Positions 24,648 to 36,201 of a stretch of 64,000 nucleotides of DNA are shown piece by piece. Numbering within the stretch: the first letter of the stretch is position 1; every line of letters starts with the position of its first letter. The notes beneath the pieces were generated by a model. It was not told the DNA's origin, ran no database searches, and was given only the letters and a program-made list of their open reading frames with translations. The stretch comes from Serpula lacrymans var. lacrymans S7.9 (lineage: Eukaryota; Basidiomycota; Agaricomycetes; Boletales; Serpulaceae): the NCBI RefSeq assembly GCF_000218685.1, contig NW_006763291.1, positions 2,388,308 to 2,452,307 on the forward strand, in the 5' to 3' direction. A program made the position numbers and the translations under genes.

Positions 24648-26280
24648 ATGTCTAACGTCCCAAAGACACAAACAGTCGCAATAATCGCCTCGTCTGGTGC
24701 AGCTCTCGAGATCAACAAGGACCACCCCGTGAAACAACCTTCTGAGCTCGAGCCAGGCGAATGTCTCGTCAGACTCTCGTGCACCGGTGTATGTCACACG
24801 GACCTCCATGCTCGAAAGAACGACTGGCCTATCCCTGCCAAAACACCTCTCATTGGCGGTCATGAAGGCGTCGGTGAAGTGGTCGCTATTGGCGCCAACA
24901 CCTCGCACTGTCCGGTAAAGGTAGGACAGCGTGTAGGCATCAAGTGGCTAGCATACTCTTGCCTCGACTGCGAGCAATGTCGCAGTGGTCTTGAGCAAAG
25001 TAAGTCTACACTTCTGGTTCTGTTTCTTTTTTCTCACTGTGGTATCTGCAGATTGTCCAAGTGCCAAGCTGAGCGGATTCAATGTCGATGGAACATTCTC
25101 ACAATACGCTGTATGATATTCTACCCTAATTGGTACTTTACTTTGTACTCATCTTCCTTGCCAGGTTTCATATGTCCATCACGTGACCCCTATCCCTGAA
25201 GGCATAGACAACAATGCAGCTGCATCTGTCCTCTGCGCCGTGAGTTTTCCATCTTCCCTGACTTACACATTGTGCGATAACGTCGCTGACACGTTTCCAT
25301 TGGATAGGGCGTAACAGTATACCGCGCTCTCAAGTATAGCGGAGCACATATTGGCAACTGGGTTGTTCTGCCGGGTGCTGGTGGAGGACTTGGTCATCTA
25401 GGTAATGCAACCACTTCCCCTCTACGTTATATACACCACAATAATGTTCAATTTTTCCTCTAGCTATCCAATATGCAGTAGCCATGGGTCTACGTGTAGT
25501 AGCCGTCGGTAAGTTCTCTTTCATAACATTTGGCCTGACTAGATCTCATCATCGTCACGCTATCTTCGAAATCGAAAGACACTGGCTCCCATAAAAAAGA
25601 ACTTTGCCTCAAACTAGGCGCGAGCAAATGGATAGACTTCAAAGAGACTAAAGACCTCGTCAATGCCATACGGGAAGCATGTGATGGAAAAGGTCCTCAT
25701 TTAGCAGTAGTCACCGCCGCCACTGTCAGCTCTCTTCTTCTTCTTCCCATGCTATCATGTGGAAGGAAATGCGCTGACAATGCCCGTTTTTTGATTCAAT
25801 AGGGCGCGGGATACACCCAGGCTGTGGATTATCTTCGTCCTGGAGGCACGTTGATGGCAGTAGGCTTACCGGGAGACGCAACGTTAGATGCATCTATTTT
25901 CTTCACTGTGTTCAAGGTGAGGTCCTATCATATCCCCATAGCACAGCATCTAAACGTTGGTCGTTTTTAAATTCCGTGGCGGCAATGATAGAGTATAACT
26001 ATCAAAGGCTCTTACGTTGGCAACCGTCAGGATGCCATTGAAGCACTCGACATCGCGGCAGCCGGAAAAGTGAAAGTGCATTACGATCTCAGAGGCCTCT
26101 CAGATCTCAAAGAGTGCGTACTATGTCGAACCTACACATTCCTACTCTTTCTTTTGGTTTGGTGGGACTTTTTGAGCATCATGATTGATTCATATCTTTG
26201 TTTTGAAATGATCTAGTGTTTATGAAAGTATGGAAGAGGGCAAAATTGCGGGAAGGGTAGTGCTGGATATGTCCAAGTGA
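24648..26280 (+). CDS. Zinc-dependent alcohol dehydrogenase (MDR family)
   Basis: Cytosolic fungal-type ADH interconverting primary alcohols and aldehydes with NAD. The first exon (24648-24999) has the catalytic zinc motifs GVCHTDLH and GGHEG and the structural zinc cysteines (CLDCEQCRSG, with NC in the next exon). Later exons give the Rossmann motif PGAGGGLGHLA (about 25365-25400) and the C-terminal substrate domain ending RVVLDMSK at 26280. It is about 350 residues in length, as usual for fungal ADH1-like enzymes. All zinc ligands are present. Promoter elements precede it. A role in metabolism with the nearby P450s is possible but not shown. Confidence 0.92.
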
Positions 26281-26539
26281 GAGGCAACCACGTGATTGGC
26301 CTCTGCAATGCAGTGACAACACTGTTTTTTTCCCATCTATTTTCTCTCTGAGATTCGATCAGCCAACTTGGAATGTACAACACAACCTACGTGGATTCTC
26401 TGTATTCTCTCAATTATTGCTTATGTCAACCTTGGAACTTGGCTTTCTCCCATCATTTGTATCTATGCCGCTTGGAACAATCAATTTGTTGTAAAAATAC
26501 AGGGATAGACTCGAAAGGATCTACGGGCAAAAACTAGCA

Positions 26540-29500
26540 TCACAGAGCAAACTCGGTCAAGAACCTCTCTTGGGCACGGACAACTATCTTGACGTGCTCG
26601 ATAGACAAGGGTTCTTCTCTGTAGTGAAATGGTAGGTGCGGATTATATATAAAGAAGTACATTACTCACGATGCAATTGCCAGTGCTTGAGCGGTACGGA
26701 CGAGGTTCTTGATTGTTCGGCCTGAATACATTGTTAGAACGAGCCATTAATTTGTGAGAGGACTGACCATTGAAAGGCTTCGCAGACAGTTCTCCTATAT
26801 CGGAGAACGTTACATAACGTTGCGGTACTTCGTCGACCTCGATGAAAGTATCAGAAGAGTCGCTTGCAGCCTCAGATATTTCGTTGCGCCGAATCACACA
26901 TCCTGCTAGCCGGAAGAAGTTCTGCCAAATTGTAAGGCGTGCCGGGGCATCAAGGTCTGGATACTTTATTGCTGGACAATTTTTATTGGCGGAAGAGTAT
27001 CAATCAAGCAGAATAACTCACCGACGGAAAAACGCGATAAAAACGCCTCGTCGAAAGTCTTTATCCTATTGGTGGTCAAGAACAATAATCCTCGGTGGTA
27101 CTCCAAGAGACGCAGGGCGACAGAAACAAGGGCATTTCGTTGCAGCTTTTCCAAGTTAGACGCTGACATAGATCGAATGTATCAAATCCCAGTACCTCAT
27201 GGAAACTTCTCTGTTCTAAGTATACCTGCCGATATAATTTTGGTTCAATATAATCCTAAGGTAAAAAGAGTATGACCACTCACGTCAGCCTCATCGATCA
27301 GTATAATAGCGTCCCAAGCAGTAGCCAGCTAGATAAGCGATTCAGTTAAGATATATATATTTTCTGGGGAGGAAGAAAGATGTACTTTCAGAATTTTGCT
27401 CAGATTCTCCTCCAAATAGGGAGCCTCCGTCAATAATTCGGAAGAACTGACCATATACAAAGGCCGCTGGAGGTGCTCGGCAACAGCTTCAGCCGTCAGT
27501 GTCTTACCAGTGCCAGGACATCCGTGGAGAAGTGCAATCTGTCAGTAGAGACATAATTGGTCGTAGTATATTATAAATTGAGAAATACAGCCATACCAAT
27601 CCCCCGCCCTTTCCTGAGATCACGTCATTGATAATGGTCGATGTTGATATTGAGTTTTAGTGACTCGTACCAATGCTTTGATGAGTGTCTGGAAAAAAAC
27701 CTCAATTAGAGTTATATACATCTCGTAACCCTAGCTGACCTTGATATCGTTATCGAGAACCAGATGGTCCCAAGCTTTGTCGTCAAATGTGACAGCTTTC
27801 ACTTTCTGAACTTCGAACTGTTTCCATTCCTAACGTTATAAGTTAGCTACCATTCTCGTGTCAAGGATCATAGCGCACCTTTTCTACTAGATCAAAACCT
27901 TGCACAAGTGCTGGTAAAAGATGCAGTTTGCGTTCCTTAAGCTTAGGAATAACTTGGTTTTTTTCTAGATTGTCAGCCTGAAGGTTGTAAGCAAAATTGA
28001 AGAGCGTAACGCACGGAGTATGAATGTAACCAGACTGGTTATCGTAGCCTATACGGTCAACGACTATCCTTTTCTGTCCTACTTGTTAGTGTGCCCTTCG
28101 ATCAAGTGTGCGAGTATTAAGCCTTACCCCGTTGTCTGCGACAATACTTCAGGACTGACGTAATAATGATAATGCCTTCAGAAGTGACTCACATGTTCTA
28201 TAATGCACACCAGACGAAGCAGTGTAAAGGACACCCCTATCTATAATCAATTAATGAGAAGTGGTGCATAAATACATCGTTTATATCAACCATACCTTTC
28301 AGCTGGTTCTTGACTTCTTCTGTCATGATATAGCATCCTAAATTTGACAGTGTTTTTGTTTCCTGGATGACATGTTATGAAGTGTGACTTCTGACTTCTC
28401 TACGTCATGAAGGTACCGGAAAGGAGTCAATTGCGTGGCCCAGCTTACACTCGGTGTACTTGTATCCATCCTAGTATAAAGCTTGGCCTTCTATAGAGAA
28501 TTTTGGATGCGAGCTTTCCCCCTGGGATTAGATTAATTTGAATTTGAGGAAAATAGTCGTACCCATAGTTATACTGTGCTCCCGTCAAAACAAAGGCTCG
28601 CTATTGACAAGGGATCAAACAACACTGCGTTTGATGAAATGCGATGACTTACCAAATCCCCATCGTCGTTGATGTAGAATATTTCCTTTCTCTTGAAGTA
28701 GTACAGGAGAAGATCATAAGAGAAATGACCATAAGACACTTCGAGCGCCAGTTTTTCGCCACTAAAAGCATATCATTCGAACCTCGGATACCTAGAGAGA
28801 CGTACATGCATGGGCTTGTACTGGTCCTCCAAGAACTCTATAAATATGCCCAGGTGTTCCACCAACTGCAGCAAATACCCACGAACATAGTCGTCCGTGC
28901 GAGTTTCTGGTAATCGATTAGGTAGGCCTTCAGCAACATTTCATTGTAAGAAAATAGGGTTGTTGTATACCGCTCAAAGCGTGAACACATCCTAATCCTT
29001 TCGCCTCATTGCGCAAGTCATCACCTGAGGTACCAAATGATAATGCTTCATGTGCATTTGATAGATAATCTTTGAGATTAGGGACCTCGGGAAAGATTAA
29101 CGGGAGGATCCATGCGGGATTCGATTTGAAGAATTGGCCTCCAGCTGATACTCTGATAAAAAGGAGCATGTAAGTGCATTTAAGGCGCGGTCATTTAAAT
29201 AATAACAAACTGAAGAAAATGAATCAGAGTCTGGCTAAAATAGTGGAGAATTATGTGCGGCTTGGTATCATTTTCATCCTTGTATCTATAGGTTACATAG
29301 AAGTAATTGGTGGGGTCTGCCATTGGAGGAGACGGAGGCGGAACAGGAAATGGGTCATATGGAACCCACTCTCCAGCGTCCCTATTGTACGTGGGTCAAT
29401 ATGCTGCAAAGACAGATATATATGACTCCAAACCGGATTTGCCACCGTTTTGACGAAGTGGTTATGTTGTTCCTGTGTCTTGGGCACCTTACTTTCATCA

Positions 29501-29679
29501 CTAGTCTTCACTTGCAAATCACCCGAGTGCTTTTCATTAGTTGCGCTGTCATCTTTGTTGTCGACTGCTTTCTCTACTTCCAACATCTCTGTTGCTTGAG
29601 AAACGCTGTCTACCCCTATATCAGCATCGGCCAGAAGGCCTGAATTACTGCACAACGCAGTTTGGTCCTGGGATGACAT
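26540..29679 (-). CDS. AAA+ ATPase of the fungal DUF7025 type
   Basis: P-loop ATPase with a single C-terminal AAA module and a long N-terminal region. From 29679 the first exon reads MSSQDQTALCSNSG and is low-complexity and acidic. Following short exons give a proline-rich piece (DPFPVPPPSPP, about 29320-29360) and the DUF7025-like domain (28000-29170). The AAA core shows EVQKVKAVTFDD, Walker A GCPGTGKT (27501-27523), Walker B LIDEAD (about 27283-27303) and sensor-1 TTNR (about 27064-27078) followed by FDEAFLSRF. The last exon ends RFLTEFAL at 26540. Many exons are under 150 bases, so the 5' joins are approximate. The family is common in fungi and its cellular role is not established. Confidence 0.82.
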
Positions 29680-30596
29680 GGAGGTGATTTCAATGGGGAA
29701 GACACTGATTTCTTGGAGGATAAGAGAGATGTTCTACACGTGTCGGCTTGATTAAATGAATCTGGACACACATAGGTCGCCGTCCAAATTTCTGATAAGC
29801 GAGCGACCTCAGGTTGAATCACTTTTCTACGGAATTCGAATTGCTAGTCAATGGTGATGATATCACTTCACAAACATATGAAAAATACACACGGTTTCTG
29901 ACTCACTGGAATGTACCGACTGACTATTATGCTGGAACCAGAACACGTTGCAGATTAATATTCGGATAGTCCCCACCCTCGCGTGAAGCTTCCGGTCAAT
30001 GTGGACATGCACGACTCACAGACAAATAAACCTTGGACACAAACACCTAGGCTTCCCCTGGACCGGATTCGTATAATGCAATTCAATTTTATTCTAGCAG
30101 CGTTGGTTACAGCGCCAGCGACATTCTTTAAGCTTGTCCAACGAACATCTACTTTGTGAGCTGCTGGTAATTGGTAAGTTAAATACACACATGATATAAA
30201 TAATAATGTAGAATATACCGGTAATTTTCTGCCCATAAGTCATAAATAAGTACAATTGTTGCTTCTTTGAGGTTCGATGCCACCACTGGTCCAGGTAGAA
30301 GGGCCCCGAAGACGTAACGCATATAACTCGAGGCTGCAGCCTGCTCGGGATCAGTTTAGTTACAGTAATATTGCCTCCAAGTCAGTTTGCTGGGACGTGG
30401 AACAATATGCAGCCACAGCCACAGTGGAGGGTATCATGTGACGTGATGTATCGTTGTGTATCTAAGCGATCTCGACACTGGTTTGCACTAAGCAAAAAAT
30501 CTGAAATAAGCTGTGTTCAGCGTCAAACGATACATCGAAAAAGGACATTATAACTGCAATCGGTCCGACTATATAACATAACCGCCCATGACATGT
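29680..30596. other. Intergenic region, no confident gene
   Basis: About 0.9 kb between the AAA gene start and the end of the third P450. A minus-strand frame at 29955-30236 opens with a hydrophobic stretch but has no family features and AT-rich codon use. I do not call it. Confidence 0.45.
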
Positions 30597-33186
30597 TCAG
30601 TCCCTCCGCTTGAACACAAAAGGCACCCGTGTCGGTCTATAGTGTCCAACTATACTCAGCTCCCTGTATCGAAATCAAGAAGAGGAAACATACGCCAGCG
30701 TCACAGTACTCCTCGCATCAAGTATCCGCTCTTTCCTCTGTTCAAATGTCTCCGAAGCAAACTGCGGCTCTTCCTTGATCTCGACCTTGTATCGCATGAT
30801 AAAAAGAGTGAGCACGGCGGTGCCCTCAGTTTCTGAGAACCTGGTGACCGCGTTTCATGAGTTACCACGGTCGTTGTTCTGAAAAAAATTACAACACACT
30901 TTCGTCCGACGCAACCACGGTGTCCTATCGATAACAATCACGAGGTTATCAAGCGACAAGAATGATTTGAATGACTCGAGTCTGACTCACCAGCACTGAA
31001 TGGAAGGAACGCATCGCGATTCCAGTCTCCCAAGAAACGCGAAGGTTTGAATGTATGGGGGTCCTCCCAGTATCGAGCTATAGACAAACGAGATCAGGAT
31101 GAAAAAAATCGCACGATACAACCTTAGGGATGGCATACGGTTGTAATGTAGTCCAGGCACGTCGAGAGACATAACTGCACCCCGGGGAATAGTCACAGTC
31201 GTATTCTCGCCTGCTGCATTGGGCGTGACGAACGATGTATCTTCCGCGAATGACTTTGGTATGCCAGTCACCTGGAAAGAACGGAAGATTTACAGATTAG
31301 CGCGAGTAGTGCCTCAGATGCACGTGGAACATAAGTACGGGAGGAAACATCCGAAGCGCTTCGTTGAAGACACTAAGAACAAGAACAACTGGTGAGCCCG
31401 TCTCAAGCACGGTGACAAAGGAAACCACTTACGCAAAAGAGCGAGTGAGTTGCGTCATATCCTCGTACGCCTACGGTTATGTGAGTATGCACTTTACAGG
31501 GGCACACGTGGAGTACGTACCGGAATTCTGCCATCGGGCAGGACACCTTTAATGTGCTGGTGAAGGATCTCTTGCTCGTCTGGGTATAGTGCCAACATTG
31601 CAAGCGCGAAGCAGAGAGAGTGCGCAGTTGTCTGAACACGTTCGTTGTAAGATTTCACCCTCTAGCAATCATTTGATATCAAATAGCAATACTACACACC
31701 TCGTGTCCAGCTACCAAAAAGATAAAGATGTTACCTGGTGTGTATGGTGAGAGATGTATACTGGTTACTGGTCATTAGCTACTTACCGACTAACTCACTA
31801 TCGGACAGCCTCACTTCATCAGAAGAAAGATCCGCATCATCGTTCGCCGCCAACAGACTATTGAACAAATCATGTCTTTCTTCCTTGATCTCAGCGTTCT
31901 TCCGAGCTTGTATCATTTCATACAGGTACCGCTGCAAAGCAAAGTGAGAACTCAGATATGGAACAAAGGATTATATGAAACCTCTAATTCTTCAAACGCT
32001 AGCCAAGTTCGCTGTAGTCGTTTGGTGAGGCCAAATGCCCATTTAGGAACAGTTAGTTTGAGAACTAAATTTGTGGTGACGATATGTAGTGCATCTTTGA
32101 ATGTCATCTTGTGGCCAGGAGGAATAATAGCGTCTTCTTGCCACGATATATTACGACCAAATCCTATCAGGATAATAACTGTCAAATTATTTGTTTGTAG
32201 CTCAGGGTATTTGAAATTCACCTGCAGCGCCTATAACGAATAAGGCGATCTGCAATAGAAGTCATTAAAACGGGATACGTTAAATTTATTAAAAACGACT
32301 AACTGGGAGTGTTAAGTCAACCCCATGATCGACCGTTATTTCATCTTTTCCAGCCCAAACATTATCGAAGAGATCAAGCATGATTCTGCACGTCTCGTTC
32401 CATACAAGCCTGTTGTTACGCTACATATCAAGCTTCAGATGAGAATTTTTCATCTGTAAATGAGAGTGGGACGTACGTCTGAAAAGGCCGGAGCAACGAT
32501 TTTCCGGTATCTCTTCCACTCATCGCCTTCCGATACAACTATGTTGCCGCCGAAGAAAGTAAGAATTGTGTACTGGTGCAGAGGTTTGGGAAACCGGCCG
32601 CGGGACCACACTACTTCCTACAACGGTTGATTGAATTTGATACAGTAGGGTACTTTGAGCAAATAATATCATTACCTTAATTACGGCAGCGTCCGCAATC
32701 CACACAGATACGAGACCTTTAGGCCAAAGTGCTACCTATTGGGAGACTGACATTAAGATCAAACAAAGAAGTAGAGCAGATGGAAACAGCTGAAGGCCAC
32801 TTACTGAAGAAACAATATCCAGCCCTTTGTCCACAAACGCTAAAGAGAAGCGAATAGTTGCAGAGTTGATCTAGTGCAAACCAAAAGATGCCAAGACATA
32901 CTAGAATGTTTCAACCTCCATAGATGATCATGTCCGAGAGAAATAAAAGGTATCCTGGGGAAAATGTTTCCTATCAACGTGGCTGAACTGATGAGAGTCC
33001 GATGCCCAGGAAGATGTCTGAGGCAATACAGTCAGAATCACTTGAGTCATAAAACGGAAGAGATACATACTTGATAGAACGAAGAGCCCGGGAGAAGTCA
33101 ATGTATGTCTGGACAGCACTGAGCAAGGCTACAGAGCCCAAGAGCACGAACAGGGTGTGCAAAGAGAAACCTGATATCTCCATCAT
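30597..33186 (-). CDS. Cytochrome P450 monooxygenase, third family member
   Basis: Same family and exon plan as the two tandem P450s at 7.7-13.5 kb, but on the opposite strand and about 17 kb away. Starts at 33186 (a second ATG follows at once) with a membrane anchor (LFVLLGSVALL). It has HLPGHRTLISS, the I-helix region near 31690-31740, GENTTVTIPRGAV, LHYN followed by RYWEDPHTF (31020-31140), the haem loop with HRGCVGRK (about 30898-30925), and a last exon PTRVPFVFKRRD ending at 30597. No frame break was noticed. It is more divergent than the tandem pair are from each other. Confidence 0.86.
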
Positions 33187-33826
33187 AATTGCGAAGGCCG
33201 AGGAAACAAAGCCAGACGTAGGGATGAGACAACCCGTACAGATGCCTAGGCTAATACTGGCTAATACTGGTTGCTTACGAGGATTTAAGAATTTTAAGAC
33301 ATGCCTTATCTGAGTTCACAGGCCCGAGTGCTGCCCGTGTGTCTGATAGATCCGAGTCTCGTGTCAACATACTGGTTGTCAGTCGCGCGTGTCTTTCTGA
33401 TGACATGGCGTTGTACACGTTATTTTGCCTGTCAATGTGTCTTCCGTCGGAACTTGACTGCATCCCGTCGGTCCCAACATTGTGCTTTTACCCTGGACGA
33501 TTCTTAAGTGCATCCGAGTCGTATGTACTTACCAACATGCACATCAACATGCAGGTCGCGATAGAATGTAAAAGGTTCCAGGTTACAAGTTTCAACAAGG
33601 AAACAACCTGATGTACTTGTATAGGCTGGGTTTAGACGCCCTACTAGGAAACTGTTTGTCGTCTTCACGTCACTACAACTTATTACTACCCCGAATTGAG
33701 GGCTAAAGATCCACCAACTTCAGAGTGAATTCGCCAGGACAAAAGATTACACACCGCAAATGTATAAAGTTACAAGCGCGTCAAAGATAGCTATCGACAA
33801 CAAGTAAAAGTAGAATAACCCTCCCG
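33187..33826. other. Intergenic region, no gene seen
   Basis: Promoter side of the third P450 and 3' side of RSC8. Only short frames without motifs. A small direct repeat (CTAATACTGG twice) sits at 33251-33270. Confidence 0.5.
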
Positions 33827-36004
33827 TCAAGTTAACTGAGCAAAGTTGCCATCACTTACAGGCCCTGTATCGGCATCTAGCGGTGTCTCTGGTGGTACTT
33901 CGTTCATCGACGTGCCCTGACCAGTAGTACCCAAGTTAGCTTGGGCAACAGCGGGGGGAACAGTGGTGGAATTATTCTTCGTAAGTTCCATGCGCACGGT
34001 ATCAAGCATTCGCTTCAAGTTAACGCGCTCGTTGACAAGCGCCATTCGTGCACTCTCGAGACCCTTCCGCTCATCCTCTAATATTTCCTCGAGCTCCTCG
34101 AACTGCGTCATCTTCAGCTCAAGTTTCGTCAAAGTCAGCTTGATGAGAGAAGCAAGTGTGGACCGAATGTGAACATTCTCCGCGTCTGCCAAAGTTTGTG
34201 CAGCTTTCGCCGACGACTTGAGCGCTAAGTGAGCTGCTCGTACAACTTTGGATTGGGGAATCATTGGTGTTGATTTTTTGGATGGAGTAGAGTCAACTGC
34301 CATGCCTTCTGGCGGTGGGGCTGGCGAACCAGTCTTACTTGACGATTGCCCACGCTGGGAGACCGAAACATCTTTCTCGAGCGACTGTTCCATTGGGGTG
34401 TCGCCGTCTGCGTCTGGCTGCTTTTCACTTGCACCAGTTTCACCTTCTTTTTGTTCCAATGTTTCCTGAGCTGGTGCTTCTTTATCTGCTTCCTTGGATT
34501 CTCCACTAGTCAGCTCATGAAGGGCTGACTTAGCAGCCTCAGCTGCCACTCCTGGGCCAACAACGCCTGCAAGGAAGGCCACGACGCTCATAACAGGGTT
34601 ATCAGCCTGTTCGAACGGAATGCGTCCGAAACGTAGAGGACCCATTTCACCCTCAGTAGCAACATAAGGGTCTTCTATTGGCAGTTCCAAGAACTTGCGT
34701 ATGCACTGCTGTGCTGTGCGAGTACCCACATGGTCTTCAATTTGGTTCCAGTCATCGTCATACATCTCGATACCCTCCAGAAGTAAGAGGACCTCTTGGT
34801 CCGTCCAGTCGTCGTCACTACCATGACTTACACCACGGGGATTTGATGAAAGTTTGACAAAGTCACCGCTAAACATAGTGGATGGAAATCTGCCGTCGAG
34901 ATAGCATGGTTGACATAGCTCGAAATCTTTTACTTTCAGTGAGTGGTAGCGAACAGACGTGCAGTCTGTACCACAGGTGTCGCACTGATACGACATGTTG
35001 CCTTTAGTAGAAACACCATTGGCAAGTGTGGAGGCTTCTGCGGCTGTGACAGAGCGAGAAGCTTTGGAGGTAGTTTGATAGATAGAATTGCGTATCTCGA
35101 GAGATGCGGGACCTGACGTAGGTGGTTTTGGTGCTCCATTTACCGTGGAAGCAGGATGATTTGATGGACGACTCCCAGGGTGCAACGATTGCAGTCCCCG
35201 TGGAGTATCAAGAATGACACGAAAGTGACCAGTAAATGGAGGCGCTAATGCTGCAGGACGCGCTTCGGGATCGATCTGCGCGTATAATCACTTTAGAAAA
35301 TGACAAGGGAATATGCAAATGACAATACACACTTGATAGTTGATTAAACCCCACTGCTCGAGAAAAGCATGCACGCGCATGATAGCGCAGACGTCTCCAG
35401 CCAGGTTTCTTCGACAAGCGGTGACGGTGAGGTATTCTGTAGGTCGCAAGCGGTAGGTATTAATCATGAAGTCACGATAGTCTTTATAGATGGCGGGAGT
35501 TTTGGATCTATTTCTCGAGTTGAAGAACTCGGGTAGCGCGCGTCGTTCAACGGGATGGATCTTTGACATCTCGAACCACGCAGAATAAGATGGGATAACG
35601 ACGTCGTGTGTCTGTGCGGCTAAGTATTTGCGCGCTTGGTCTTCCAAACGAAGGCGAGTAGCTTCCAACTGTGCAGGGTCTTCGACATCATCGTTTTCGT
35701 CCCCAGACTCTGCCTCTTCGTCGGCTCCTTCTCCCATTGATACATCGCCCGCGTCCTCTTCACCCTCACCATCACCCTTTAGCAATCGCACCTTTCCTCC
35801 ATTTTCTGCTGAGGGTTCTCCTGCTGTCTCAGACGGCAAGTTCGCAATGTCTCCTCCTTGAATGGGCTCCAATTCGCTGCGTTTTCCGGGGGCGTTTTCT
35901 GGGTCGACTGGGGTAACACCCTGGTTCTGCTGGGGCACGGTTAATTTGATTCTTTTGGCCTCAGAACCTGGCGAAGGTGAGGCAGCACGTTTGGGAGACT
36001 CCAT
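33827..36004 (-). CDS. RSC8: Rsc8/Swi3-type SWI/SNF chromatin-remodelling subunit
   Basis: Core scaffold subunit of RSC/SWI-SNF complexes in the nucleus. Two exons (35333-36004 and 33827-35275) give about 706 residues. Start chosen at 36004 (MESPKRAAS); an upstream in-frame ATG at 36073 is less likely. Order: acidic N-terminus, SWIRM domain ([24 protein letters not shown] onward, about residues 130-225), ZZ-type zinc finger ([10 protein letters not shown] ... CQPCY), SANT domain ([18 protein letters not shown], about 34680-34820), then the SWIRM-associated region with a charged coiled coil (34000-34120). The domain set and order are exactly those of the family. Confidence 0.94.
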
Positions 36005-36201
36005 TGAGGGCAATAGTCCGAGTCCAGGGTTGGGGCGGAGATTCGTCGTGCACTTTTGCCCAAACGTGCACAAATCAAACGCGGGTGGCTGAAGACTTCA
36101 AGCCGGCCGCGCTGAATATTCCAGTTGCAGTGTTGCGGTATTTTACCAAGTTACAACGTTTCTTAGTGCGTTGGGGAGGATAGAGGAGCTGCATAAAGTC
36201 T
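36005..36201. promoter_or_regulatory. Short divergent promoter between RSC8 and the PPR gene
   Basis: Only 197 bases separate the two start codons, so the two genes must share a compact bidirectional promoter. No TATA box was seen. Confidence 0.5.

Noticed and set aside
7710..26280. Secondary metabolite gene cluster
   Set aside because: P450s and an ADH occur, but no polyketide synthase, NRPS, terpene synthase or cluster transporter is present.
29955..30236. Minus-strand frame with hydrophobic start, possible small secreted protein
   Set aside because: No cleavage-site logic, cysteine pattern or homologue recalled; AT-rich codons and no splice support.
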